Of a stretch of 64,000 bases of DNA, positions 1 to 10,879 are shown piece after piece (position 1 is the stretch's first letter; each line of letters begins with the position of its first letter). The stretch lies in NCBI GenBank assembly GCA_933228895.1, contig OW121856.1, positions 109,219,027 to 109,283,026 on the forward strand. Direction: 5' to 3'. The position numbers and the translations under genes were made by a program. Below the pieces are notes generated by a model that searched no databases, was not told where the DNA came from, and worked only from the letters and a program-made list of their open reading frames with translations. The DNA comes from Platycnemis pennipes. Lineage: Eukaryota; Arthropoda; Insecta; Odonata; Platycnemididae.

Positions 1-312
1 GATTCAGGTGTTGAAAATGGAGGTCCAAGGGAGTAGTGGACACTCCGAGACAGAACGAGATGGTGTGAGACACATTAGAAACAAGGGCAGATACGAGGAA
101 TATCAGCGGCAATAAACGTCTCAAAGTAAAGACCCAAGACAGGAAAAAATGAAGGGAACTAGCAAAAGAGAATCATTCAGAGGGAATCGAATAACAAATG
201 AAAAGACGCATCCCGAGAGATATTTTGATTGTCACCATCTGATGATGATCACCCGTCAAATATCTGGTCATGAGAGTCTTGTTTCTTGGTGAAATTTGAA
301 AAATATCAATTG
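1..312. other. Unassigned flank
   Basis: No coding, RNA or repeat signal that I can support. Moderately AT-rich with scattered stop codons in all frames. It ends at the 8-bp target duplication of the MITE that follows. Confidence 0.4.
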
Positions 313-320
313 TTCAATAA

Positions 321-896
321 TAGGGATGGGTCGGTTCGGTTCTTCGGTTCTCGGTTCAACCGGTTCTTGAGCTTAGAACCGGAACCGAGGCCCAAAATAA
401 TCGGTACCGAAATAATTGGCGCGAAAACGAGTTTGAAACCTGCTCACACTGAAAGTGGAGGCTTCACATTAAAACCTGGTGAAATAGTGTACTTAGATGT
501 TTCAAAGTTGCCGCGAATTGTTCTAATTCAGACGTTAAAATGGCTATATGATTTATTTTATTACATCCAATTCTATCAAGTGATGAAATGCCGCCGTAAT
601 AAGGATATTCTGATTGATATGTATATGTTACGTACACCTCCTTATGAGGTGCGAGTCCTCATACCATTTTCGTTAATTATATCATAATATACTGTATACA
701 TAACACAAAAAAAATAATGAAGTAGGTATTCTTTTTCAAGCAGTATGTCTCTGAAAATGATTACTGATTATCTTATCTTACCATTGATCAATGCAAAGTA
801 AGTGGTAAATTAAGACCCGGAACCGAGAATCGGAACCAAGAACCGAAGTTAAGAACCGAACCGGAACCGAAAAAAAGTGGAACCGACCCATCCCTA
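321..896. mobile_element. Non-autonomous hAT-type MITE, complete
   Basis: The element opens with TAGGGATGGGTCGGTTC and closes with its exact reverse complement, a 17-bp perfect terminal inverted repeat. It is flanked by the 8-bp direct repeat TTCAATAA (313-320 and 897-904). An 8-bp duplication with TIRs of the (C/T)AGGG type is the hAT signature. At about 576 bp it is too small to encode a transposase. Both subterminal regions are packed with the CGGTTC / GAACCG word, which is typical of transposase binding sites. The short open frame crossing it is incidental. The perfect TIR and target duplication suggest a fairly recent insertion. Confidence 0.85.
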
Positions 897-904
897 TTCA
901 ATAA

Positions 905-2001
905 TCATGTTGAACATTTGATGTAATAAGGAGCTAGTGGCTTCCTGATACCAGAGCTTCAAACTTCAGGAGGAAGAAATTTTATAATTTTCAAAATGAC
1001 AAAGTGGACTCCTTATTAAATTCTACGAATGAAATGAGGACCCATCTTTTAAGAGCACCCAATAAGGAAGGACCTTGGTATATCATGATCACAGACGGTA
1101 GTTGGAGAAAACTTGGAGGAAGAAGTCAGGTTTTGAAGAAAAACGCGATTTTTTTTAACGACGCATGCGTGCGCACCATCCTAACTTTAATTTGTAAAGT
1201 TGAAGAAACTTCACATAGGAGAGGCAAAGAGGAGGACTCCTAAGCCATAGGAGTTTTTGATGCGCAGTTGGCGAGCGAGGTTCTCATATTTCAGCGAGAG
1301 AAATGCAGATATATTTATTACAGGCACTCCTCCAATTTCCCGGGTGATAGGATTGCAGCGCGGCCGAGAGCGAAAATTGAACTAATCCCAATTCATTCGA
1401 GGGCTGTTCTAAATGCGGGAGGGGGTTTGTTCCGAACGCGGCCGACGGCGGCGCCACGCACTCCATCGCTTGATCGCTGCATCATGCAAGGCGTTTGCAT
1501 AAGCGATCCGTGATTGGATGACTGACCTGCCGTTGTTGGTCAGCGGTGAAACGGCGAACTGTCGCGGACGCCCGGCTTAACTCACCGGACAAATGGAGGC
1601 AAGCAAGACAACCAGTGCTAATGCCATTTCTTTGGTTTTCTACACCATTTACTACACATGATAATGAACTGGCTTCGGTCCCAGCACCACATTGTTTGTC
1701 GGAATCTTGTGTTTTTAAAAAGTTCTCATTCCATCGCTGTCTATCACCCTTTTGAACAACAAGATATGGAAATGGTGGAAGCAACATGGATACTGATGAA
1801 AAATCACCAATCCTTTAATTTTCAGAGACAATTTTACTCACGCAATCAGGATGAAATCATTTATCAATTATTATCGTTCTTTGTATGCTAAGGATATATT
1901 CCAGCAGTTGACGAATTTCTGTAGGTATATATGTGTAAATCATAATTGGTTCAAAAATATGAAATAAAGCACTAATCAAACGCGTTGACGGGAAAAAATA
2001 C
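905..2001. other. Unassigned interval with a GC-rich patch
   Basis: Nothing recognisable. About 1330-1600 is richer in G+C and CpG than its surroundings, with several overlapping short frames on both strands, none with a known motif. The rest is AT-rich. Confidence 0.35.
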
Positions 2002-2058
2002 TTTGGATGAGTAAAAAACTTTAGCACTTTTCCACAATGTAATTTAAAATAATAAAAT

Positions 2059-2101
2059 TACACAACACGTGTTTCGGCTTACTAAGCCATCATCAGGTGT
2101 A
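2059..2101 (-). ncRNA. Hammerhead-ribozyme-like motif of the PLE, minus strand
   Basis: This is the inverted copy of the motif at 2898-2940. On the minus strand it has the same stem I halves (2097-2101 and 2059-2063), core CTGATGA (2090-2096), 5-bp stem II (2076-2088), GAA (2073-2075) and palindromic ACACGTGT (2065-2072). All stems and core bases are preserved between the arms. Confidence 0.7.
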
Positions 2102-2450
2102 CACTTATAAACTTCCGTGACAGCAGCGCAATATATGTGAAATGGGAAGGGGATGGGGATAGGAGAAAGTGGATAGGGGAGGGGGGAAATGACTAGATGG
2201 TGATTGGCGAGGAGAGAATTAAGGAAAGGAAGGAATAGGATGAAGCACTCTAAGGAGTTTGTCCTTGGGACTGGATGAGGGAAGTGGTGGGTTATGTGGA
2301 AAAGGAATAGCAAGCAATGGATCCGGAACAGTTGGTCATTCAACGACAGGTTATTATCACTATGTATAATTTCCCACTGTTCCCATGCGTCCAATCTAGG
2401 GCCTTTTCTCTCAATATGCAGAATTTCCGGGTCAAAGAGGCAGTGGTGCG

Positions 2451-2894
2451 ATGTCTCCAGGAGGTGTTTGGCCAGCAGTCAGGCGTCACAAAGTCAAGTG
2501 CCTCAGCTGTGATAAATATAACGTTGGACAGACGGGCAGGGATTTTACCACCAGACTTCAAGAGCATCGAAGTTGTGTGGATAAGGGAGACAAATCGTCA
2601 CTGCTGGCCAAACACCTCCTGGAGACATCGCACCACTGCCTCTTTGACCCGGAAATTCTGCATATTGAGAGAAAAGGCCCTAGATTGGACGCATGGGAAC
2701 AGTGGGAAATTATACATAGTGATAATAACCTGTCGTTGAATGACCAACTGTTCCGGATCCATTGCTTGCTATTCCTTTTCCACATAACCCACCACTTCCC
2801 TCATCCAGTCCCAAGGACAAACTCCTTAGAGTGCTCCTATCCCCATCCCCTTCCTGTTTTCTATGTATTGCGCTGCTGTCACGGAAGTTTATAA
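2451..2894 (+). pseudogene. PLE GIY-YIG endonuclease domain, C-terminal fragment
   Basis: The frame encodes a cysteine pair (CLSC) followed by YNVGQTGRDFTTRLQEH, the core of the PLE-type GIY-YIG nuclease with its catalytic arginine. A stretch with the conserved LLAKHLLETSHHC pattern (histidine of the nuclease core) and a downstream acidic/aromatic segment (LDAWEQWEIIH) follow. In PLEs this domain sits C-terminal to the reverse transcriptase and nicks target DNA for priming. Here it has no upstream reverse transcriptase and no credible start; the first methionine lies in the arm sequence. It is a remnant of a longer ORF. It stops four bases before the hammerhead-like motif, matching the usual PLE order of ORF then terminal repeat. 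Confidence 0.75.
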
Positions 2895-2897
2895 GTG

Positions 2898-2940
2898 TAC
2901 ACCTGATGATGGCTTAGTAAGCCGAAACACGTGTTGTGTA
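2898..2940 (+). ncRNA. Hammerhead-ribozyme-like motif of the PLE, plus strand
   Basis: Read 5' to 3': TACAC (2898-2902, stem I), CTGATGA core (2903-2909), one extra T, GGCTT-AGT-AAGCC (stem II and loop, 2911-2923), GAA core (2924-2926), the palindrome ACACGTGT (stem III, 2927-2934), T at the cleavage position (2935), GTGTA (stem I, 2936-2940). Stem I closes as TACAC with GTGTA. PLEs are known to carry minimal hammerhead motifs with very short palindromic stem III that act best as dimers, and this fits. The extra T between the first core block and stem II is a departure from the strict consensus. Activity is inferred, not shown. Confidence 0.7.
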
Positions 2941-2997
2941 ATTTTATTATTTTAAATTACATTGTGGAAAAGTGCTAAAGTTTTTTACTCATCCAAA

Positions 2998-4038
2998 ATG
3001 TCTAAATTCCACTACGTGACGCCTGATACTGTGAACTGTAAAAAATACTTTGAAAAAATAAACGATAAATATTACATTCATTCATAATAGTTGCATGCAT
3101 GAAAATGTAGCAACATAAATGGATTATTTCCTAGCTATATATTTACATGGAGTATAGCAAATAAGGAATTCCTAAAGATTATTTCTCAAAAACGTATTTC
3201 TGAGCCTACGATTAATTTTGCTGACTACGACAAGCATGAATACACTGCATGTTTTGAGCATGAGCATGTTATATGCATATGTCATGCTCAAAACATGCAG
3301 TGCTGCAGTAATATTACACTCATTACGCATCCAAAACATCGACTTCAAGCTAGTTGCAAATAGAGTTATCAGAGTCCTCCTAAAGCGGGCCCACCTTTTT
3401 TAGTGACAGTAGACGGAGAAGTTCGAGGGGTCATGAGACAAACGCGAGCTGTTTTTCTCACTATAAATGTCCGAATTCCCAGAGAGCCGCGTACCAGGGA
3501 AAACAGTGAAAATATGTATTATTAGTTCAATGTGCGTCCATTTCCAGTTTATAAAGACGGAGCTTCTTACATTATCACCGTCGAACAATTGATCGTACAT
3601 GTTCCATATTTGACGGTTGGAGAAATTTAAAAAGTGTTTAGTGAAACGTTTGCACGAAGCCGTGATTTTCGACGTTTTTGGCACGAACGATGCAATCGTG
3701 GCGAAGGATTTCCTTTTTAGTCATCAAAGTTAGCATATATCCGATTTGTTCAAACAAATATAAACTCACTTTCTTGCAATCAATGAAACGGGATTTAATG
3801 TGCTTTATCGGTAGCCGCTCTCCTTTTGCCTTCGGATGATTAAAGGAGTATTTCATGTTTTCCGCGTAATATGCTAAAATAAAAACGGAATAATTTGCTT
3901 CATTAAAGTATCATTTATAGGGGATGTTTTGGTTCAATCAACTTAATGTTCTTCGCACACAAATAAAGAGTGATGCGATTAACAAATGAAATCAGATAAT
4001 AAATCAATTTAATTTGAAAACGTTACGCATAAAATGAA
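2998..4038. other. Unassigned AT-rich interval apart from one hairpin
   Basis: No coding signal that I can support. The only structured item is the hairpin at 3243-3302, listed separately. Confidence 0.35.
3243..3302. repeat. Perfect 21-bp hairpin (pre-miRNA-sized inverted repeat)
   Basis: Bases 3243-3263 are the exact reverse complement of 3282-3302 (arm contains CATGTTTTGAGCATG), separated by an 18-base AT-rich loop. Size and loop length resemble a short pre-miRNA, but a fold-back MITE relic fits equally well because the pairing is perfect. No function is claimed. Confidence 0.6.
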
Positions 4039-4133
4039 TTCACTTGGTTGACTACCCAACAATTTACAAAGAGTCACCTAATAATAATTCACATGGTCGA
4101 TTGCCCAACAATTTACAAAGAGTCACCTAATAT
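4039..4133. repeat. Two-copy tandem repeat, 49-bp unit
   Basis: Units begin at 4039 and 4088 and share CCCAACAATTTACAAAGAG and the following TCACCTAAT. They differ at a few positions near the unit start. Confidence 0.75.
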
Positions 4134-5170
4134 TTGGAAAGACATGATGAGCAAGAAAGTATATGGGATTACCGAATAAATATAATCCAAATCAATAAAC
4201 AAACAAGACTGTAATTGGAACTGCCCCAATTCATTGAAATTACATGTACATGGCATTTCATAAAAAATCTTTCCATGCTAAGACATACTGGTATTTTTAC
4301 GTGAACTGCTGAAGTGTATTACTGCTGCGTGCAAATAGAAAAGATGGTTCCTTCTTCTTAAAGCCCCGGACGGAGTCAAGAGGGAAGAATTGGCCATTCA
4401 TTACGAAGAGTTAAAAACCAAACTGGAAAATCTCTTGCTGAAATGAATGCCTCCAGGAGAATAATACGATTTCTGTAAATCACCCCTCGCATTGGAGGAA
4501 AACCTGGCGCATTTCATTAATAGTTTGTCAGTGTCAACACCTTGTATCTCTCCAATGGATTCCAATGACATAAAAAACCGTTTTGTACACTCTGTGGCGC
4601 CGCGTAGGGGGGGAATACTTAAACACCACAGAATAATTACAACAGATTGATAAGCACGCAAGAATAAAACAATTTCACGCACGTGCATTCCGAGAGGATA
4701 TGGATTCTGGTGAAGTGCGGGAGAGGGGCCGGAGCCCTCCGGGGCCCTAAGGGCCCTAGACCAAACCGCTGGGCTCCCATGCTGAGGGACAGCAATGCAG
4801 ACTCGCGGATTGGCGGAAGTGAAGCGATCGCAACAATCGGATGAAGGGAAGCCCTATCGGGAATCACAATCCGTGATTCGTGAAGCGGCGGTCGCTCGTT
4901 TGGACAGCAGGCATCAGGGGTGCAGGACTATGAACCACAGTCAAAACAATCAGTTTATTAGATTTCCTTAAACATCATACAAATTTTATCAAAGAATTAC
5001 GCCGTGATTTCACACGAATGACGTCCTTATAGAACATCTCCCTCGCTACCCTGTATTCAAATGCTATGAGCGATCACTATTATCACCCCATTCCATATTC
5101 CTCTTAAACTATCCGCATTGTATGTACCTAAAGCACGCTTGCACATTGTAACGGCGGTGCATGACCTCCA
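4134..5170. other. Unassigned interval
   Basis: AT-rich except for a GC-rich patch near 4690-4930. No recognisable protein motif on either strand. Confidence 0.35.
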
Positions 5171-5699
5171 TGACGCCTTCACTCGAAACCAAAATCGCAA
5201 ATTGCGCACGAAATCGTTAGATGAAACTAAAATGGAATTTTAGTGAAAAAATTAATCTTCTAACCACAACCATTCACTCATAAATCAAAATTTTTAATAA
5301 GTAAAAGGTGACCCCCACCGAAAAAGCTGCTGTGATAACGTTGAAGTCTTTTTCCTCGCGTCCTTCACTGATTTTAGGGGAAGGGAAGGGAGTGGAGGGG
5401 GGTTTTCGGAAGGTCTGCTCGCACAGATCCTGTCGCAACTGCTCCTACTGGCAGAGTCAGCTGTGTGTCCCCCCCATTGCCATAAGGCAAAGTAGCTTCG
5501 TGGGCTCAGTCGTGATTGGAAGAAGTCTATATAGGTCAGTGGTTGCACCACGCCCACTTATCCGAAAGGGTTAAAAACATCAGTTTGTCGCCGCTTATAA
5601 CTCCATAAATAATTGACGGATAAAAAAACGGAAAAATACAGGCTTTTTTTACAAACTCTATCAGATTCGTCAATAAAAAATATGGTAAACGACCCCATT
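5171..5699 (+). mobile_element. ~530-bp MITE, copy 1 of 5
   Basis: Shares, in order, ATTAATCTTCTAACCACAAC, the GTGACSCCCACCG block, a GGGGAAGGGAAGGGAGTGGA block, AAAGTAGCTTCG, and the 3' end GGTAAACGACCCCATT with four other copies (24741, 27811, 30699, 54925). The left terminus is degraded here. No coding capacity: the open frames across it recur between copies only because the DNA is conserved. Confidence 0.8.
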
Positions 5700-6085
5700 G
5701 TAAATTTTGTAAGAGGTATGATTAATGTTAGCAGGTTAATAGAGTTAAATTGTGTCGTTAAGTGGAGTATGTGCATAAGTGTTCATATTTTGAGAGGTTT
5801 GAAGGTAGCGCATGTGCGTTGCGACTGACCCCGAGGACAGTTTTCCACCGTCAGTCCAAAATTGGAGAGATGGCGCAGACGAATGTGCGGGAAGGAGGAA
5901 GACGGTGGATAATGAGAGTGGAAGTGAGAGACGCTCTCTCGAGAGACTGTGATCGCCCACACCGTCAGCGCCATCGGAGGGCCTTTCAGGGCCCACCGTT
6001 TCCCCTCCGTGTGTCAACTGGCCTCACTCGAGCCAAAAGCCAATTACGAGGCAAAACACTGACCTCTCAAGTCAAGTCATTACGT
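5700..6085. other. Unassigned interval
   Basis: No supported feature. Both strands have short frames through the GC-richer part at 5830-6040, without known motifs. Confidence 0.3.
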
Positions 6086-6106
6086 CATCATCATCATCAT
6101 CAAGGG
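6086..6106 (-). mobile_element. RTE-like LINE, 3'-terminal (ATC)n tail, separated from its body
   Basis: The ATC repeat followed by AAGGG is the 3' end of the RTE-like family that ends the same way at 40259 and 62341. The rest of the element resumes at 8175, beyond the piggyBac. Confidence 0.7.
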
Positions 6107-6110
6107 TTAA

Positions 6111-8170
6111 CACTAGAATGCCGGAGGGTGTCATTTTGACACCCAGTAAATTTTAACATTTCTTCTTTCGTTTTAGGCGTATCTTCGGAAGTGATTTGAT
6201 TAATCCTAGTCAAACGGGTATTTTTGAACGGTGCATATAGTTTGTATTTATTTAATTGTACATATTTTCGATAAAAATACTCTGTTTACTTATTTTTCGA
6301 AAATTTAGTAGCACGTGAGTTAAGTCTTTTTTCCACTACTTTTTTGCAAATGATTCACCTTCAATCCAGCCCATTAGTCCGCGGTGACACAGAGATGTAT
6401 TTATATGTCGTAAAGAAGCACTTTTGCCGTGAACAATGTACTGACGCGACAATACAGATGCACAACGCGGACAACTGCCGAGCGTCCGTAGCTGGCTGTC
6501 TGGCTCACTGGCGTATCGCGACCGGTCGTGACTTCTTGCATCGAGGCGGTTGCATTGAAATAGTTTGCGTCTTGGATATGGCGCAACGTAGAGGTCTTAG
6601 GCCGGAGCTAATTACGGCAGTACTAAATATTATTTCTGAAGACATGTCCGAGAAACGGTCTGATCAAGATGTTGAGCTTTTGTGAAAATTTACTCTATCT
6701 TCGCTTTGACGAAAATTCAAGTCGTTCTGCACGGGTGCAGACAGACAAATTAGCGATGTTTTCTGAAATGTGGAAGAAAATTATTGATAGCTGTGTTGCA
6801 TTCTCTAAGCCTGCACCGTTGATTACTATTGACTAACATCAGTTTCCAAGCAAAGCTACGTGCTCCTTTACGCAATACATGGCATCTAGGCCTAGTAAAC
6901 ATGGGCAAAAATACTGGCTTGCAGTAGGTAAGGACAGTAAATTTTTGATAAACGGATTTCCCGACCTTGGCAAGGATGACTCTCGTCAAGCTGGCGATAG
7001 CGTTTGAGATCATGTTGTAATGATACTGATGCAACCTTGCTTGAGCAAGTCCTAAATGTCACAACTGATAACTATTTCTCATCACTTGTGCTCACATAAG
7101 ACCTAAAAAAAGTTATGTCTAATGGGCACCGTAAATAAGGTTAGGTGAGAAATCTTTCCTGAAATAACATCTTTTCGGGGAGTGTTGTACTCAACTAAAT
7201 TTTACAAAAACGGTGACGAAACAATTACCGTTTATCAGGGCCATCCGAGAAAGTGTGTTGTTGTTCTAAGCTCTCCTCGCCCTGACTTTGACATTGGTGA
7301 AAACTCTAAGAAAACGTCAGAAACTGAAAAGTGTGACAATCATACCAAGTATGAGTGGATATCATTGATCAGATGCGGCAGAAATATTCGGTTAGAACAG
7401 GAACCAGACGTTGGTCAGTCCAATCTTTCCAGAATACTCTCGACTTGCCCGGTACAAATACCTGGATATTTTATAAGGAAATAACTCTACAAAAGATAAC
7501 CTTAAAGGGATTTTGCAGAGTTAGCAGAGGAGCTTGGAAGTCCTATCACTGCATTATGAAATATTTGTCAAACTTCTGACGAGTGTGATGCGGTGCGAGA
7601 GCCATAATTGACTAGAAACTGTCAAATAAAGACAAAATGCAATAAAACAGAACTATTGGATTTTGTAAGCTGTGTAATAAATAAGTATGAGGCACGCGTA
7701 CGGCTAAAACAGAGCAAGAGTGGCATAAACGTGAAGCGATTGAGACGAATTTGTTGTATCCCTGTATGAAAGAGACCTTAGATTTCATTGCGTTTTCCTT
7801 TACACAAATTTGTGGTTTTCCTGCATATAAATTATACATGATTTTACGTAAACAATAAATGATTGTAAAAAATTATTATTTACTAACCTCTTATGTGCGC
7901 CCGTCAGCGTTTCAGCACAAAATTTGAAAAATTGTGTGGTCGAAAGAAAATTTTGCAGGTAATTTTCTAAAATCGAGCTGCATATTAAAAAATTATTTTA
8001 ATTTGTTAAAAAAATGCCAAAAAGTACCGAAGTTGCCACATTAACACTAACAACCATAGAACATAAAATAATCCACACAAAAACACCGTTATGAACGCAT
8101 AAACAGATGGGTGTCAAAATGACACCCTCCCGGCATTCTCGGGGGGTCCAATAAGTCCGGCATTCTAGTG
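6111..8170 (+). mobile_element. piggyBac-like DNA transposon, decayed, with TTAA duplications
   Basis: Flanked by TTAA at 6107-6110 and 8171-8174. The left end starts CACTAGAATGCCGG and carries GGGTGTCATTTTGACACCC, itself a near-palindrome. The right end repeats both words inverted, with an extra ~25-bp stretch between them. About 2.06 kb, the usual length for an autonomous piggyBac. The interior encodes a transposase broken by stops and frameshifts. The insertion splits an RTE-like LINE tail. Confidence 0.85.
6344..7579 (+). pseudogene. piggyBac-like transposase, inactivated
   Basis: Pieces appear in the order expected for a piggyBac DDE transposase. Around 6828-7030 the plus strand reads, with stops, QYMASRPSKHGQKYWLA and then NGFPDLGKDDSRQAGD, matching the family's conserved region after the catalytic (V/T)DEQ block; that block itself is lost to a stop. 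From 7182 comes a 100-residue frame (VVLSSPRPDFDIGENSK...). From 7355, in the next frame, DIIDQMRQKYSVRTGTRRW then NTLDLPGTNTWIFYKE, the conserved C-terminal piggyBac segment. At least one frameshift (overlap 7355-7484) and several stops are present. The frame at 6344-6685 upstream may be the N-terminal part but I do not recognise a motif in it. No functional protein is expected. Confidence 0.75.
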
Positions 8171-8174
8171 TTAA

Positions 8175-8645
8175 CAATCCTAGGATTGGTTTGACACAGC
8201 TCTCTACTCGATTCTTATACCGGCAAACCTCTTCATATTAACGTAGCTCCTCTCTTTTCAATCCTTCACAACCTGTTCCATGTATCTCATATGAGGCCTG
8301 CCTTTTCCAATATTCCCGTTCACTTTTCCCTCGACGATAGTCTTCATCAGGCCGTGGTGTCTCAAGATATGGCCGATTAACTTGTCCCTTCTTCTTTTTA
8401 GAGTTGCCAGCAGACTTCTCTTTTCTCTTACTCTTCTCAGGACTTCCTCAATACTTACTCGGTCGATCCATTTAATCTTCATCTATATTTTGTAGCACCA
8501 CATTTCCAATGCTTCCACCCTTTTCTTCTCCGCTGCTGTCATCGCCCATGCATCACTGCCGTAATGAAACATGCTCCAGATGTATGTTCTGATAAACTGT
8601 TTCCTAAATTCTACGCTTGTATTTCCTGCTGTAAGTAGATTCATT
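8175..8645 (-). mobile_element. RTE-like LINE, 3' portion interrupted by piggyBac
   Basis: The minus strand encodes the C-terminal segment shared with copies at 23628, 40259 and 56255: KIKWIDRVSIEEVLRRVREK, then LIGHILRHHGLMKTIVEGK and a GRPHMRYMEQVVKD tail. The terminal CAATCCTAGGATTGG word is directly next to the piggyBac's right TTAA. The frame is interrupted at the N-terminal side. Only the region C-terminal to the reverse transcriptase survives. Confidence 0.75.
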
Positions 8646-8761
8646 AAGTTATTTATTCATATTTTATTCACGTTCATTTCAGAGGGTAATTTCTTATGTT
8701 AACGGCTGCGTAATATGTTTTTCTACTACATTTTACTTGTTTGCATTGTTCAGCCACGTTA

Positions 8762-9561
8762 TCTGAGCGATAGAGCGACCCTATAAAATTAATAACACGA
8801 AGATCGTAAGCGTTGAAAGAATAAGTTACTTAGGTGTAACAATCACTAAAAATTTATCGTGGGGAAGACACATCCGGGAAATATACGGCCGAGCGAGGAG
8901 AAAGCTAGGATTTAGAAATAGAATACTTGGAAAATGTGATGAGAATACAAAAGAGCAATGTTACTTTTCACTAGTCAGGCCCCACCTTGAGTATGCAGCC
9001 AGTGTATGGGACCCTAATAAATTAGGTTTCATCAGAGAACGAGACAGTGTGAAGCATAGAGCAGCTAGGTTCGTTAAAAGGTTCTTCAAAAGGTTTAGTA
9101 GCGTTTCAGAATTAATACAGGAATTAGGGGGTGAATCATTATCAGAGTGTGGGTTAAAGTACAGATTAAATCTATTAGAGAAATTTCAATCGGATAGCTT
9201 TACTGAAGATATTAGGCACATATTAAAAACACCAGCGTATTATGCTAGATTCGACCAGATAAATAAGGTTAGAGAGATAGATTGTCGTACCGATAGATTC
9301 AAAATGTCATTTTTCCCCCGCACTATAAGAGAACAGAATAGGCGGCATAGCAAAGGGATACGTATGTGAAATATTTTGCAGTAGCCTGTAGGGCATGATG
9401 CATGTATTAACACCTTAAATACTATAGATACTAACAATCTAGTTGCATGAGACCCTATAGTTTCTAGTTTGCATGTTAGTAGTGCATGCTTAGTGATATT
9501 CACCCCCTGCCACACACCCTCGCGGTGGCTTGCAGGGCATCGTGCAGATGAAGATGTACTG
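8762..9561 (+). pseudogene. CR1/L2-like LINE, C-terminal RT region and 3' tail (subfamily 1)
   Basis: The plus strand reads the thumb/connection part of a non-LTR reverse transcriptase: ISYLGVTITKNLSWGRHIR, YFSLVRPHLEYAASVWDPN, then AARFVKRFFKRFSSVSELIQ and DRFKMSFFPRTIREQN. The RT palm with catalytic aspartates is absent, so the copy is 5'-truncated. Downstream lies the 3' UTR with CACCCCCTGCCACACACC and GTGGCTTGCAGGG, able to pair as a stem, ending in an ATGAAGATG-type tail. Clade assignment (CR1/L2 versus a related Jockey-group clade) is tentative. Confidence 0.75.
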
Positions 9562-10689
9562 ATTCATGACGAAGAAACTCTTTCCAGTTCACTCTCTAGC
9601 AACGACTGGTAGATGGGAAATTAGCAACTTTTTTCGAAATAAATAATTTTTTTCAAATTTAATGGGATAGCGTACGTAATCAAAGGAAGGCAAATGCATG
9701 ATATTAAACAAAAGAAGCTAAAGCATAACAAATAGACCAAAAGTACGCCTGATTCAAAGCTGGACCTAGTAGATCAATTTAGACACTAGTGTAACAGAGT
9801 AGGACACTGGTGTAACGTCGCTAGCTATCATAAATCGCTCTCATAACATATGCCTTTGCTAATAGTAGATAAACAAGAATAGAAGTCATATGTCTAGGAA
9901 TTGATTTAGATATCAGCAATTGCCAATTGGAGTATGGCATGGGATATTGTATTTTAGAATGCAGGAACAAGGACACGAAGGACAACTAGCCGTGCTGAAG
10001 ATGCATGAGAACCACCGATTAATACATGTGTGATAGAAATTATACACTTAGATGTTGGAAGGTGGGAAAGGTCACAGTGGAATTAGCCGGAAGAGAACGT
10101 AAATATCTGCTCGCAAATCTGATCTGCTACATTCGGCGGATGTGCACATTTTATCTTGCAAAGCATGACACATAGAACGTATTCAGAAGTGAACAAGGCT
10201 ACAACAGAGGGGAGATGAATAACTAGGTGAGCATGATGAAGGGAGAGATTGAATGGAACGACAGAAAGGATGCTGAGCCAGAAGAGAACGCTAAGTCTCA
10301 CTTCATGAGTAACTGAATTCCCGGATCTGGACCTCTCTTCAAACATCCATAGTTCCCGAAATTCGGACAAAATCCCAATGCCACACGTTTTTAAGGCGCA
10401 ACGGACTCCAACGACGAATCCCCTGCACTAATAATGCACAAAGTAGGTTACTCGCCACACCAAGATGCCTTAAAGTAACTTCTCCAGACACGAAAATCAA
10501 TCGCGCACTTTGCACGCAACAGATTAAACTAGATTAGGCAAACAGTCCAGACATAAGATTAAGAGAGAACAGTGGATATTTAAGAGCAGCTGCGTGAACC
10601 ATTATTTTTGTACATATTTTTCATAGCAATTCCTAGCTAGTTGGATGATATTCAAAGTAAAATAATATCCAGCTTTACGAGTGAACATT
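9562..10689. other. Unassigned interval
   Basis: AT-rich; no motif recognised on either strand. A minus-strand frame at 10083-10370 has no familiar feature. Confidence 0.35.
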
Positions 10690-10772
10690 ATTTCGTGTAA
10701 GCAGTGCATGCTATTTCATCCCTTGCCTTACACATCCGATTTGGCTTAAAGGGCAGACAGCAGATGTAGGAT
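10690..10772 (+). mobile_element. LINE 3'-end remnant, diverged
   Basis: GCAGTGCATGCTATTTCATC followed by CCTTGCC...ACACATCC and a GCAGATGTAG end follows the layout of the CR1/L2-like 3' tails (for example 35101-35170), with many substitutions. Confidence 0.5.
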
Positions 10773-10879
10773 ATTACTCAAATCAATTAATTACCAGGAT
10801 TAATTGGAAAACGCGTACTTTATCAACCGTTATGAAATCTTTCGCAGCTACGGCAATGGCATCTTAACACAAAGGACAT

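Larger units (their letters stand above)
2002..2997 (+). mobile_element. Penelope-like element (PLE) fragment in snap-back form
   Basis: Two inverted arms, 2002-2479 and 2600-2997, flank a unique centre of about 120 bp. The right arm lacks roughly 80 bp present in the left arm. The plus strand of the centre and right arm encodes the C-terminal GIY-YIG endonuclease domain characteristic of Penelope-like retroelements. The arms correspond to the 3' end of the element, once forward and once inverted. Inverted or tandem partial copies joined together are usual for PLEs. No reverse transcriptase domain is present, so this is a 5'-truncated, non-autonomous copy. Each arm ends with a hammerhead-like motif. 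Confidence 0.8.

Noticed and set aside
286..687. 133-codon plus-strand frame
   Set aside because: It runs across the hAT MITE and its left flank; repeated CGGTTC words generate the open frame and no domain is present.
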